IMG/VR virus record: IMGVR_UViG_3300015192_000003
Span: 1 to 42,630 of that record
Origin: a virus
Length of the DNA: 42,630 nt
Direction: 5' to 3' (one strand)
Under the pieces are notes generated by a model, which saw only the letters and a list, made by a program, of their open reading frames with translations, was not told where the DNA came from and made no database searches. The translations under genes were made by a program, and so were the position numbers. The number at the start of each line of letters is the position of its first letter. The stretch's first letter is position 1. Below, one piece after another: positions 1 to 6,466 of this stretch.

Positions 1-62
1 CCCCGGCGGTACTGCGGCCGTGGGGGCGGAGGGGGTCACCCCCCACCCCTGACGGCCGAGAA
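1..62. other. Candidate cos/packaging end (left edge)
   Basis: Noncoding, GC-rich sequence between the HNH gene end and the window edge. It holds a perfect inverted repeat, GGGGGT-C-ACCCCC at 31-43. Phages with the gene order HNH / cos / terminase package from such a site. Together with 42510-42630 this would form the joined cos region in a circular molecule. The exact cut cannot be seen in the sequence. Confidence 0.45.
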
Positions 63-419
63 CTAGTCGCCTGGTGAGATGCGCCAGCCGCCCGGCTGGG
101 TCGCTGCTGTGTGCTCGTCATGACACTGCTTGCACAGACCGCGGCCGTGGGCTGGGTCGTTGTCGTCCAGGCCGCGTGCAATGAGCTCACGCTTGTCGAG
201 CGGGTGGTGGTCAGCCACTGTCGAGCGAGCTGAGTGGCAAGCAACGCAGATCGGATCACGAGCGAGCACACCATGTCGGAAGCGGCGTCTGTGCTCGCGT
301 CCGTATCCTCGCTGTGCAGCTGTCCCTCGCGCCTGGTCTGCTGCCTTGGCGTGGGCTGGGCATCGGCCGCCGGCGCACAGTGTCGGGCACCCGGGCAGTG
401 AGCAGACACGCAGGCTCAT
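63..419 (-). CDS. HNH homing-type endonuclease (cos-proximal)
   Basis: 118 aa. The core reads CVAC (about residues 58-61), an ADHHPL block supplying the first HNH histidines (about 69-74), then LCKQCHDEHTA (about 94-104): two CxxC zinc knuckles around a beta-beta-alpha metal site. Phage HNH proteins of this size encoded beside cos, such as HK97 gp74, act with terminase to cut or stimulate cutting at cos. This gene is the last of the minus-strand early run and in a circular genome would lie about 180 bp upstream of the small terminase. That position fits a packaging role, although a free-standing nuclease role is not excluded. It starts 4 bp after the preceding stop. Confidence 0.85.
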   Translation of the reverse strand: MSLRVCSLPGCPTLCAGGRCPAHAKAADQARGTAAQRGYGREHRRRFRHGVLARDPICVACHSARSTVADHHPLDKRELIARGLDDNDPAHGRGLCKQCHDEHTAATQPGGWRISPGD

Positions 420-423
420 AGCC

Positions 424-804
424 TCAGCGCCGCGCCATCAGGTAGTCGACCAGCTCAGGGTTGTCGCGCAGTACCAGGACGATGGGTGACTCGAGCATGC
501 GGATGACTGACTCTTCCCGCTCATTCCTATCCGGCCCAAGGTAGCGCCAGATGGGGGCGCCCATGACTGTCTCGCATAGTGCGTGCATGACCTCGTGCCA
601 AAGGGTCAGGCGTTGGACGTCGCGGCTGCAAGTAGGGCTGATGTAGATCGTGGCCGTGTCGTGCTGGCAGTGTCCGTAGTCGCCCTTGCGTTGGGTCTTG
701 TGCTCGATGCGCATCCAGTCATCGGGGTCGACCGTCACGAGGTAGGTCACTGCGCCAACGAGCACCGTACTAGGGATCCCATCAGGGCGCTTGCTAGCGG
801 CCAC
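424..804 (-). CDS. Putative zinc metallopeptidase (HExxH)
   Basis: 126 aa from a GTG at 802-804 with a GAGGAG ribosome site 7 nt upstream. The centre has LWHEVMHALCE (about residues 68-78), the HExxH zinc-protease signature, preceded by a TIYISP strand as in ImmA/IrrE-like and SprT-like phage peptidases. Acidic or glutamate residues that could be the third ligand follow in NEREESVIR (about 94-102). The C-terminal part is short, so a full ImmA fold is uncertain. ImmA-type enzymes cleave repressors; that role here is inference only. It overlaps the preceding gene by 11 nt and sits 5 nt before the HNH gene. Confidence 0.6.
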   Translation of the reverse strand: MAASKRPDGIPSTVLVGAVTYLVTVDPDDWMRIEHKTQRKGDYGHCQHDTATIYISPTCSRDVQRLTLWHEVMHALCETVMGAPIWRYLGPDRNEREESVIRMLESPIVLVLRDNPELVDYLMARR

Positions 805-1003
805 AGATCTGCTCCTCGAGGTCGGCGATCCTCGCGAGGCAGACTGTGATCAGCTCGTCGAGGCGTTCGCGCCGGTCGGCGTCACCACATCGGGTGCACC
901 CGCAGATCATGTGGCGGTTGAGGCGGTGCCAGGCCAGGCGTTCCTGCTCGTGCAGGCGTGCGGCCCAGAGTGCGGGCCGGCGGTCTGTCAGCGTGGTGTC
1001 CAT
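794..1003 (-). CDS. Hypothetical small protein with CxC/C motif
   Basis: 69 aa, with a GGAGG ribosome site 5 nt before the ATG. It contains ICGCTRCGDADRRERLDEL, a CxCxxC cluster followed by an amphipathic helix, so a small metal-binding or DNA-binding protein is possible. No family is recognised. It is part of the early operon and its stop overlaps the metallopeptidase start. Confidence 0.65.
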   Translation of the reverse strand: MDTTLTDRRPALWAARLHEQERLAWHRLNRHMICGCTRCGDADRRERLDELITVCLARIADLEEQICGR

Positions 1004-1020
1004 GCTGACCTCCAGCTTTG

Positions 1021-1311
1021 CTACCGGCTGCCGCGCTTGGCTAGCCCGAAGTACTTGCGGTCCTGGGGTTGGCGGAAGTCGGCGACCTTGTCACCGAGGT
1101 ATGCGCGCAGCTTGGCGTTGTCCCAGCCCTGGAATGGCACGACCCTCAACGTGACGCCGCGGAAGACGTTCAGCTTCTGCTCGACCATGTAGGCGCCGAG
1201 GACCTTCTTGGCCGCGCTGTTCGCGGCGATGATGTCCTTGATCTTGTCGATGTCGACCTGGGTGACCTTGTATGTGCGCGCCGCCTTGATGGCATCAGCC
1301 TGAGACGTCAT
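1021..1311 (-). CDS. Hypothetical early protein
   Basis: 96 aa, lysine-rich (start MTSQADAIKAA). The ribosome site is GGAG, 4 nt before the ATG. The N-terminal half is predicted helical (QVDIDKIKDIIAANSAAKKVL) and the C-terminal half is basic. No recognisable domain. A 130-bp spacer without visible genes separates it from the HTH gene at 1442-1645; that spacer holds only an imperfect GGTCG/CGACC inverted repeat. Confidence 0.65.
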   Translation of the reverse strand: MTSQADAIKAARTYKVTQVDIDKIKDIIAANSAAKKVLGAYMVEQKLNVFRGVTLRVVPFQGWDNAKLRAYLGDKVADFRQPQDRKYFGLAKRGSR

Positions 1312-1441
1312 GGGGCTCCAGGGGGTGTGATGTGAAGAGGTGAACGTGTGGGGCCCGCCTGGTCGCGGTGACCGACCGCAGGCTCAGGGCCAGGTGTGTG
1401 GTGTCGTCCGGCGAGAAGGCGGGAGATTGGGGGGGAGTGGG

Positions 1442-1645
1442 TCAGGCGATACGCCGGGCTCCGCTGCCACGCTTGCGCGTATCGCGGGCGGCGACCAAGA
1501 CGTCACCGAGGCGGTACAACGGGCGGCCGTGCTCGTCCAGGCCGAATGGTGTCAGGTGTCCACGAGTGACCCACATGCTGATGGTGGATGTGCCGACCCC
1601 AACTGTGGTCGCGGCCTCTGTGGTGTTGATCAGGTCGTGCATCAT
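1442..1645 (-). CDS. MerR/excisionase-type HTH protein
   Basis: 67 aa starting at the ATG-ATG pair 1640-1645, chosen because GGGAGG lies 5 nt upstream; the reading frame is open further upstream but without a comparable site. The sequence NTTEAATTVGVGTSTISMWVTRGHL is a classic helix-turn-helix of the Xis/MerR-like group, followed by the wing LDEHGRPLYRLGDVLVAA. Such small proteins act as recombination directionality factors or Cro-like regulators. It is preceded by the duplicated hairpin element at 1664-1845, which probably controls it. Confidence 0.75.
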   Translation of the reverse strand: MMHDLINTTEAATTVGVGTSTISMWVTRGHLTPFGLDEHGRPLYRLGDVLVAARDTRKRGSGARRIA

Positions 1646-1665
1646 CGACGCCTCCCGACGTGACG

Positions 1666-1697
1666 AAACCCCGACCAGGTTTTCCCGGACGGGGTTT
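1666..1697 (-). terminator. Hairpin upstream of HTH gene (copy 1)
   Basis: Inverted repeat with arms AAACCCCGaCC and CGGaCGGGGTTT around a 9-nt AT-richer loop. It could terminate or attenuate transcription on the minus strand just before the HTH gene; there is no long T tract, so function is uncertain. Confidence 0.45.
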
Positions 1698-1761
1698 GGA
1701 TACAGCTCGCCTACTGCCACCAGTGTCACACCGTGGGCCGGTGTCTGTTCGCAACATAGGA

Positions 1762-1790
1762 AAACCCGGCCGGATCAGCCGGACGGGTTT
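1762..1790 (-). terminator. Hairpin with T-run (copy 2)
   Basis: Arms AAACCCGgCCGG and CCGGaCGGGTTT form a 12-bp stem with one mismatch and a 5-nt loop. On the minus strand the stem runs into TTTTCC, a reasonable intrinsic terminator for the zinc-ribbon gene upstream. Confidence 0.55.
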
Positions 1791-1864
1791 GGGTACAACT
1801 GCGGTGGTGGCATCAGTATCACACCGTTGTCCGACAGAGGTGTCGGCGGGGGGTGGCGCTCTGC

Positions 1865-2626
1865 TCAGGTCGCCTCACTATTGCCATTGGTGACGGCAAT
1901 TTCAGCCTCGTAGTCGGCCAGGGCCCAGTCGACCGCGATGCGGGTGAACATCGGAAGGTCCTCCTCACGAATGACCCGGCCGCAGTTCTCGCAGGTGATC
2001 TTGCCGACGTCTTTGGCGCGGGCCGGGCCGCTGTGGACGAGCATGGCGACGTCGCAGCTGGGGCATGGCATGGGCAGGCGTGGCTCCACCTTGCGGGTGA
2101 GTCCGTACTTGGCACGGTTGGTCTGGTGCGTGTCGTGGATGGCACCGGCGTGGTAGCCGACGTCAGGCCAGTCGCAGAGCTGGTCGAAGTGCGAGCTCAG
2201 GTAGGTGTAGGCGTGGCTTACGAGCAGCCCACCGGCAGCCATCGAAAAGCCGGTCTGCAATGACGAGCCGTGACCGACCTCGAACTTACCGGCTGTTGTC
2301 GAAATGTCGGGTGCGGGCCTGTCACCGAGGTGCGTACGGAGCCCCGCCTCGATGCGGTTGAGGACCCACGCGATCTCACGGCAGGCGTCTGAGGCGTCTT
2401 GGGCGGGGTGGCCGAAGGACTGCTGTGGTGCATGCCGGAGTTGGCCGGTCCGTCGCACTGGTGAGGGCAGGGCTGTCTTCAGGGTCACATAGTCCATGAC
2501 GATCCAGGAAAGCTCGCGGCGGAACCGGTTCCGACAGGGGTCACACATGATCTGTGTGGTCAGGCGCCGGTTCCCGTCAGCGTCGACGCAGTGGGGGTGT
2601 GAGCAGGGCGAGACGACGGTCGTCAC
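1865..2626 (-). CDS. Zinc-ribbon protein, early
   Basis: 253 aa from a GTG with CAGGAG 8 nt upstream. The N-terminus has cysteine/histidine pairs (SPCSHPHC, then IMCDPCRNRF) and the C-terminal third has MPCPSC...ITCENCG (about residues 189-223), a zinc ribbon. A helical middle domain (about 60-170) is unassigned. The architecture recurs in actinophage early regions without known biochemical function; a DNA-binding or regulatory role is inferred from the metal sites alone. Terminator-like hairpins follow. Confidence 0.75.
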   Translation of the reverse strand: MTTVVSPCSHPHCVDADGNRRLTTQIMCDPCRNRFRRELSWIVMDYVTLKTALPSPVRRTGQLRHAPQQSFGHPAQDASDACREIAWVLNRIEAGLRTHLGDRPAPDISTTAGKFEVGHGSSLQTGFSMAAGGLLVSHAYTYLSSHFDQLCDWPDVGYHAGAIHDTHQTNRAKYGLTRKVEPRLPMPCPSCDVAMLVHSGPARAKDVGKITCENCGRVIREEDLPMFTRIAVDWALADYEAEIAVTNGNSEAT

Positions 2627-2631
2627 CGGGG

Positions 2632-3069
2632 CTACTCCTGAGCCTTCATCACGGCACGGAGCTCGCCAACGGGTATCGAGGCCACGGCCTCAGCGTCGTA
2701 CTGGTCACATAGAACGACCACCCGGACCAGCGCGGCCAGGGCAATGTCGCGGGTATCCCGGGTTGCCGCCAGGTCCTCGCGGGCCTGGTCCCGGCCGGCT
2801 TTCCGCAACGCGCTGAGCCGTGTCAGCACCTTCAGCTGTTTCGTTAGTCGGCCTCCCTCACGGTTGGCGTCGACCAGGCTCCGCTCCAGCATCCGTCGGC
2901 CGGGAATGTCGCCGGCGCTGTGTGCCTGTAGGGCCTCGATGTCGACCGCTGCGCGGTACGCCTCTGCTGCGGAGACAGCCATCGGATCGGTAGCAATGGC
3001 GCTCGAGACTCGTGCGAGGGCGGCTTGGTATCCGGCCACGAATACTGGATCGTCGCTAGCAGCAATCAT
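2632..3069 (-). CDS. Hypothetical helical early protein
   Basis: 145 aa, nearly all predicted helix, with a charged middle (residues about 60-110, rich in R/K/E/D) that could form a coiled coil. No known domain is seen. It lies 5 nt upstream of the zinc-ribbon gene, so the two are probably co-translated. Confidence 0.7.
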   Translation of the reverse strand: MIAASDDPVFVAGYQAALARVSSAIATDPMAVSAAEAYRAAVDIEALQAHSAGDIPGRRMLERSLVDANREGGRLTKQLKVLTRLSALRKAGRDQAREDLAATRDTRDIALAALVRVVVLCDQYDAEAVASIPVGELRAVMKAQE

Positions 3070-3114
3070 TCAAGGTCACGCAGATCTCTCAATGGGGATA
3101 ACCATGATTATGAG

Positions 3115-3492
3115 TCACTCTGTCTCTTTGGACGACTCGTCGATCTCAGTGGCGATCTGAACCCACAGGGCGGCCTCGGCCTGGTCCTTCGCAGTCTTCG
3201 CCATCTCGCGGGCGTGGCTGGCCACGTGCTCCGAGTGGATCAGCTCGGCCGTGTGCGGCGCATGCCACTCGATCATCTGCGCCGACACAACGGCGGTCTT
3301 GTCCAAGCGGTCCCACAAAGCCGGTGCGGGCCCGAACCCCAGGATCGCTTTCCGGAGCTCCGCACCCTGCGGACTGTCAGCTTGGATAGCGGCCAGGACA
3401 GCGCGAGCCTCGGCCTGGTAGTCGTTGGCCGTGGGATCGAGGCTGTTGTGGATGATGTGGCCAAGGATCTCAGCAGCGTCAAAGTCATTCAT
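3115..3492 (-). CDS. Hypothetical early protein
   Basis: 125 aa, acidic and helical, rich in alanine and histidine (WHAPHTAELIHSEHVASHAREMAK). No family is recognised. It overlaps the previous gene by 8 nt (AATGAATGA), which argues that both are translated. A 45-bp spacer follows. Confidence 0.7.
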   Translation of the reverse strand: MNDFDAAEILGHIIHNSLDPTANDYQAEARAVLAAIQADSPQGAELRKAILGFGPAPALWDRLDKTAVVSAQMIEWHAPHTAELIHSEHVASHAREMAKTAKDQAEAALWVQIATEIDESSKETE

Positions 3493-3655
3493 TGTTCGCT
3501 ACGTCGAGCGACAGATCGGCAAGATCTCTGTGCATCTGCCGATGAACTTCGATGTCAGCGACTAGGCATCCACACCAGGTGCAGGTGACCACCGAGCCAT
3601 TGCCTCCGATCCGAAGGTCGGTGAACATCCCATCACGGTCAGCAGGCCCGGTCAT
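3485..3655 (-). CDS. Small protein with MTGPADR start motif and CxxC
   Basis: 56 aa. The ATG at 3653-3655 overlaps the preceding stop (ATGA), which fixes the start. It begins MTGPADRDGMFTDL, a peptide recurring in other early genes here (see the repeat entries), then has TCTWCGCLVADIEVHRQMH, a possible C2H2-like metal site. Function unknown. Confidence 0.65.
   Translation of the reverse strand: MTGPADRDGMFTDLRIGGNGSVVTCTWCGCLVADIEVHRQMHRDLADLSLDVANNE
3613..3655 (-). repeat. Early-gene start-associated repeat, copy 1
   Basis: On the minus strand this covers the ATG and first codons of the 3485-3655 gene, including CCTGCTGACCGTGAT (3632-3646). Positions 3613-3642 match 5304-5333 at 26 of 30 bases. 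Confidence 0.65.
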
Positions 3656-3894
3656 GTCTCGTCCCACCGGTTTGTGTTGGGGTTCCAGGTGAACACGCGG
3701 TCCCCTTCGGGGTTGTCGATGTGCTCACGGGGCATGAGCAGCGGTGTTGAGCAGTGGCTGCACCGGTGGTCTGGTGTCCTGCGGATGTGGTGTTTGCAGG
3801 CGGGGCACGTCGCGAGCTTGTGGGTGAGGTCCGGGCTTTTCAGTAGGTGCCAGGCGTATCTGAACCAGCTCACACGGTCAGCAGGGCCGGTCAT
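3652..3894 (-). CDS. Small zinc-ribbon protein with MTGPADR start
   Basis: 80 aa, with the start set by ATGA overlap with the upstream stop. The N-terminus is MTGPADRVSWFRYAWH, then ATCPACKHHIRR...HRCSHCSTPL: two CxxC knuckles forming a rubredoxin-like zinc ribbon (about residues 29-51). It ends with an aromatic tail, FTWNPNTNRWDET. Probably nucleic-acid or protein binding; no specific function can be named. It is coupled at both ends by 4-nt overlaps. Confidence 0.7.
   Translation of the reverse strand: MTGPADRVSWFRYAWHLLKSPDLTHKLATCPACKHHIRRTPDHRCSHCSTPLLMPREHIDNPEGDRVFTWNPNTNRWDET
3871..3894 (-). repeat. Early-gene start-associated repeat, copy 2
   Basis: CACACGGTCAGCAGGGCCGG-TCAT on the plus strand. 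On the minus strand this is the ATG plus the codons for MTGPADR of the 3652-3894 gene. Confidence 0.65.
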
Positions 3895-4148
3895 GGCGTC
3901 TCGCCATCCGCTCGACGGCCACACATCGCGGCCAACTCAGCCATCACCTGGCGGAAGATCGGCTCCTGCCAGGCCTCGAGCTCCTCGCTGGTGCAGTGGT
4001 CTAGGAACTCCACGAAGTCAGGTCGTGCCTTGAGCCACAGGTCTTCCAGCGCGTCCTCGCACGCTTCGCCCATGTGGGTGAACAGATCCTCTGCGGCATG
4101 CCGCACTGCCACTGGGATGACGGTGACTATCTCTTCACGGTCACTCAT
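3891..4148 (-). CDS. Hypothetical acidic early protein
   Basis: 85 aa starting MSDREEIVTV at the ATGA overlap with the PP-loop gene. Acidic and helical (EACEDALEDLWLKARPDFVEFLDHCTSEELEAW). The first residues, SDREE, come from a shortened version of the recurrent start motif (TTCACGGTCA at 4134-4143). No known domain. Confidence 0.65.
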   Translation of the reverse strand: MSDREEIVTVIPVAVRHAAEDLFTHMGEACEDALEDLWLKARPDFVEFLDHCTSEELEAWQEPIFRQVMAELAAMCGRRADGETP

Positions 4149-5086
4149 GCCGCACCGTCTTCCTTGAGGATGATGCTGTCGGTACGACACGCGAAGGGGG
4201 AGCACCCGGGCAAGTCGTCTTCCTCGTACATGCCCTCGAACGCGAGCGGGTCGTTGAGGTCCGCCAGTAGGTCGCCCTGGCGGGACTTCCACTCATGGCC
4301 GGTCACACGGTCGATGGGCGCGACGCCCAGTGGAACGCGGGAGCGGTGCAGGAACATCTGCCCACGCAGGCTCTTGCCTTCAGCGTTTGCCTTTGCAGTA
4401 CCTCCACGGATCGCGGCGTCGAATGCGACAGCGTCAGCGAAGTCAGCAGGAGCGGTGTCGCGGAGTTTCCGCCAGGCCGCATTGCCGTGGAACGGGCAGC
4501 CAACACACGCGCTCTTGGGCGTTTCTCCCCAGCCAAGTTCGGTGAGGTAGCGGATGCAGTCGACCCGGCTCATGCCCAGCTCGATGAGCGGGTAGCGGTT
4601 GCGGGAGTAGTTGACGTCCGATTCGTGCATCCGGTGGGCTTCGTCGGTGCTGATTCCGACCCACTGCTCGACGTAGACGCCCTTGGGGACGGGAGTGGGA
4701 TGCGGGCAACCAAGAAGCTTGCGGACTGCGGCCTTAATGGGCTTGATCTTGTACTCGCTTGTGCACTGGCGTCGGACCATACCCGGGGTGCCGTTCTTGT
4801 TCAGGACGTACATCGGCATCGACGCGAAGCGGTGTGCGGGGTCAAGGGCGTCATCCCTGATGTTCCCGCTGCTCACGCGCAGGATGGGGATGCCCGCATG
4901 CTGGGCGATCTCGGTGTCGATCCGGTCCAGGTGCGCGTAGACGGCCGCCGGTTCCCATCCTGTGTCGGAGAAGATCGCGGCGTCGATCGGTGGCAGCTTT
5001 CCGCGGGCGACCAACAGCAGGAGAGCGGTGGACTGCACACCAGCACCGAGGCTGAGGACACGCTTAGCGGGCTTGGTGTCACTCAC
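4145..5086 (-). CDS. PP-loop ATPase, PAPS reductase/DndC-like
   Basis: 313 aa from a GTG overlapping the previous stop (GTGA). The N-terminus has LSLGAGVQSTALLLL (about residues 11-25), a variant PP-loop (SGGxDS-type) ATP-pyrophosphatase motif, followed by IFSDTGWEP as in the PAPS reductase superfamily. QCTSEYKIKPI (about 106-116) and SACVGCPFHG (about 193-202) supply conserved cysteines, possibly for a metal or Fe-S site. The superfamily adenylates or reduces sulfur compounds, and members such as DndC take part in DNA sulfur modification. No dnd partners are visible, so the substrate is unknown. It could serve DNA modification, tRNA thiolation or sulfur scavenging. Confidence 0.75.
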   Translation of the reverse strand: MSDTKPAKRVLSLGAGVQSTALLLLVARGKLPPIDAAIFSDTGWEPAAVYAHLDRIDTEIAQHAGIPILRVSSGNIRDDALDPAHRFASMPMYVLNKNGTPGMVRRQCTSEYKIKPIKAAVRKLLGCPHPTPVPKGVYVEQWVGISTDEAHRMHESDVNYSRNRYPLIELGMSRVDCIRYLTELGWGETPKSACVGCPFHGNAAWRKLRDTAPADFADAVAFDAAIRGGTAKANAEGKSLRGQMFLHRSRVPLGVAPIDRVTGHEWKSRQGDLLADLNDPLAFEGMYEEDDLPGCSPFACRTDSIILKEDGAA

Positions 5087-5355
5087 GGCGTGTCCACTCG
5101 CTCAGCTACGACGTGACGCGTGTGACGCTCTGTGATCCGGTAGGTCACGGTGCCGATGTCGCCCATGGTGATGAGGTCGCCGTTGATGACCAGGGACTCG
5201 TAGTTATCTGCTTCGAGTAGTGCGGACGAGATCCAGATGATCGGGTCGGCGCGGTCGACGCGAACACGGTCACCGACGCGAGTGAACACCGCCTCACCTG
5301 GAGGAAGGTCGGTGAATATTGCTTCACGGTCAGGTGCCGTGGCGTTCTCATCCAT
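5083..5355 (-). CDS. Hypothetical early protein with repeated FTDL/FTRV start
   Basis: 90 aa, with GGGGAG 9 nt before the ATG. The N-terminus, ATAPDREAIFTDLPPGEAVFTRVGD, contains the recurrent early start peptide and a second in-protein echo (EAIFTDL / EAVFTRV). The rest looks like a beta-rich domain (VINGDLITMGDIGTVTYRI). Unknown function. Confidence 0.65.
   Translation of the reverse strand: MDENATAPDREAIFTDLPPGEAVFTRVGDRVRVDRADPIIWISSALLEADNYESLVINGDLITMGDIGTVTYRITERHTRHVVAERVDTP
5304..5333 (-). repeat. Early-gene start-associated repeat, copy 3
   Basis: 26 of 30 bases match 3613-3642. It encodes PDREAIFTDL in this gene where copy 1 encodes ADRDGMFTDL. Confidence 0.6.
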
Positions 5356-5369
5356 GGTTCCGATCTCCC

Positions 5370-5921
5370 CTATTTGGTCGGCGACGTGCCGTTGAGCTTG
5401 GGCGCATTCACCGGCAAGGGAGCGTCGGCATACAGGTAGTTCAGGTCGGTCTCGACCAGGACGTTCTCGGCGGTGAAGAAGAAGTTGCCGGTCTCGTTGG
5501 CGCCGTAGGATCCGTCGTCGCCCGGTGCGGGGTAGGTGACAGCCCCGCCTGAGGTGTCGCTGCGGCGGTCCACAGTGGTGCTGGTGGTCATCTGGGAGTC
5601 GGTGTTGGAGACCTTGCCCTTGATGACGTAGTAACCGACGATCTTGCCGAAGTTCATCAGGTAGACGTACCCGATCTTGGAAGGGCTGTTCAGCCGCAGG
5701 AGCCGGTCTCGCAAGTTCGCCCGCTCCAGCGAGGTGCGCAGCTGGGCTGAAGGATAGGGCACCGCAGCCTGCTGCTGGGCGAATGTATTCTCGGTGAGTT
5801 GCTGCCCGGTCTGCTGGGCAGTACTTTTCGGGTCGTCACAACTGGAAGCGGTCAGCAGGACGGTCAGGACGACAACCGGGCCGGCGAAGATGCTGATGAG
5901 TCGTCTCTGTTGCTGGTTCAT
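5370..5921 (-). CDS. Putative lipoprotein, early
   Basis: 183 aa; the ATG at 5919-5921 overlaps the previous stop (ATGA), setting the start. It has a basic N-terminus (NQQQRR), a hydrophobic segment (about residues 8-25) and LTASSCDD, a lipobox-like cleavage site, so it is likely exported and lipid-anchored. The mature part has a Q/T-rich linker and then a beta-rich domain (VYLMNFGKIVGYYVIKGKV). It is paired with the membrane protein encoded just upstream. Phage lipoprotein/membrane pairs can block superinfection; that role is inference. No known catalytic motif. Confidence 0.7.
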   Translation of the reverse strand: MNQQQRRLISIFAGPVVVLTVLLTASSCDDPKSTAQQTGQQLTENTFAQQQAAVPYPSAQLRTSLERANLRDRLLRLNSPSKIGYVYLMNFGKIVGYYVIKGKVSNTDSQMTTSTTVDRRSDTSGGAVTYPAPGDDGSYGANETGNFFFTAENVLVETDLNYLYADAPLPVNAPKLNGTSPTK

Positions 5922-6394
5922 TTCTGCTCCTTGGGCTTGCAATCGGTGGCAGGGTCGGCCTGGTCGATCTGTGCGGGCAGGTCTGACGCGCGGAACTGCT
6001 GCGCCGTGTACTTGCGAGCGTCTGCGTTGTAGAGCCCGACACTGTCCAGGCAGTGGTTGACCAGGCCTGCGTAGTTGACCGCGTAGGTCGAGTCGCCTGG
6101 GTTGGCCTTCTTGTCCACCAGCGCCTGGTCGAGCTTGGCATCGGACTGCTTGATGTCGGCGATCAGGTCCTCGAAGGTCTGCTGTGCCGCGATCCGGTTG
6201 TTCGCAGAGTTCTTCTGGACGATGGCTTCGCCCCGGCCGGCCACGTCCGAGGTTGCCACCCCGATGGCCCAGACGACGCCGCCGATGATCCCGCCCAGGA
6301 TGAGCAGGACGATGAGAACCAGGACGCCTCGGCTCATCCCTCCTCGGAGCACTCGGCTGGGATTGTCGCTGTCGTACCACGGCTCTTTGCTCAT
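5918..6394 (-). CDS. Single-pass membrane protein, early
   Basis: 158 aa starting MSKEPWYDSD, with GGGAG about 10 nt upstream. One strong transmembrane helix (VLVLIVLLILGGIIGGVVWA, about residues 24-43) is followed by a helical extracytoplasmic domain of about 110 aa with two cysteines. It overlaps the lipoprotein gene by 4 nt, so they are probably co-expressed and may form a complex. No recognised family. Confidence 0.7.
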   Translation of the reverse strand: MSKEPWYDSDNPSRVLRGGMSRGVLVLIVLLILGGIIGGVVWAIGVATSDVAGRGEAIVQKNSANNRIAAQQTFEDLIADIKQSDAKLDQALVDKKANPGDSTYAVNYAGLVNHCLDSVGLYNADARKYTAQQFRASDLPAQIDQADPATDCKPKEQK

Positions 6395-6398
6395 GCGT

Positions 6399-6461
6399 TC
6401 AGTCTCCCTTCCGGACGTGGAAGGGCGTGAGTACCCAATCACGGTCAGCAGCCCCGGTCAC
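6399..6461 (-). CDS. Possible 20-aa peptide with MTGAADR start
   Basis: GTG start 5 nt after the preceding stop, encoding (M)TGAADRDWVLTPFHVRKGD, then TGA. It carries the recurrent early start motif intact, yet its own ribosome site is weak (TGAG). It may be a translated leader, or a remnant of a deleted gene that kept its start. Confidence 0.35.
   Translation of the reverse strand: MTGAADRDWVLTPFHVRKGD
6438..6461 (-). repeat. Early-gene start-associated repeat, copy 4
   Basis: ATCACGGTCAGCAGCCCCGG-TCAC on the plus strand; matches copies 1 and 2 with few changes. It again places a start codon at its end, here GTG. Confidence 0.6.
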
Positions 6462-6466
6462 CTCAG

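Larger units (their letters stand above)
1664..1845. repeat. Duplicated ~90-bp intergenic element
   Basis: Two imperfect tandem copies (about 1664-1746 and 1759-1845). Each has a GC-rich hairpin with AAACC/GGTTT flanks, then GGGTTTGG-TAC, then GTRTCACACCG and GGTGTC. On the minus strand each copy reads GGTGTGAYACTG, a spacer, TRTMCCAAACCC, then the hairpin. Copy two also has GACACC and GATACT hexamers 18 nt apart on the minus strand, which is promoter-like. Its place between two minus-strand genes suggests paired promoter/terminator or operator units. Confidence 0.7.

Noticed and set aside
5922-6380. N-terminal extension of the lipoprotein frame
   Set aside because: Arg/Pro/Gly-rich text opposite the real membrane protein frame; the ATGA start at 5921 with a signal sequence is clearly better.
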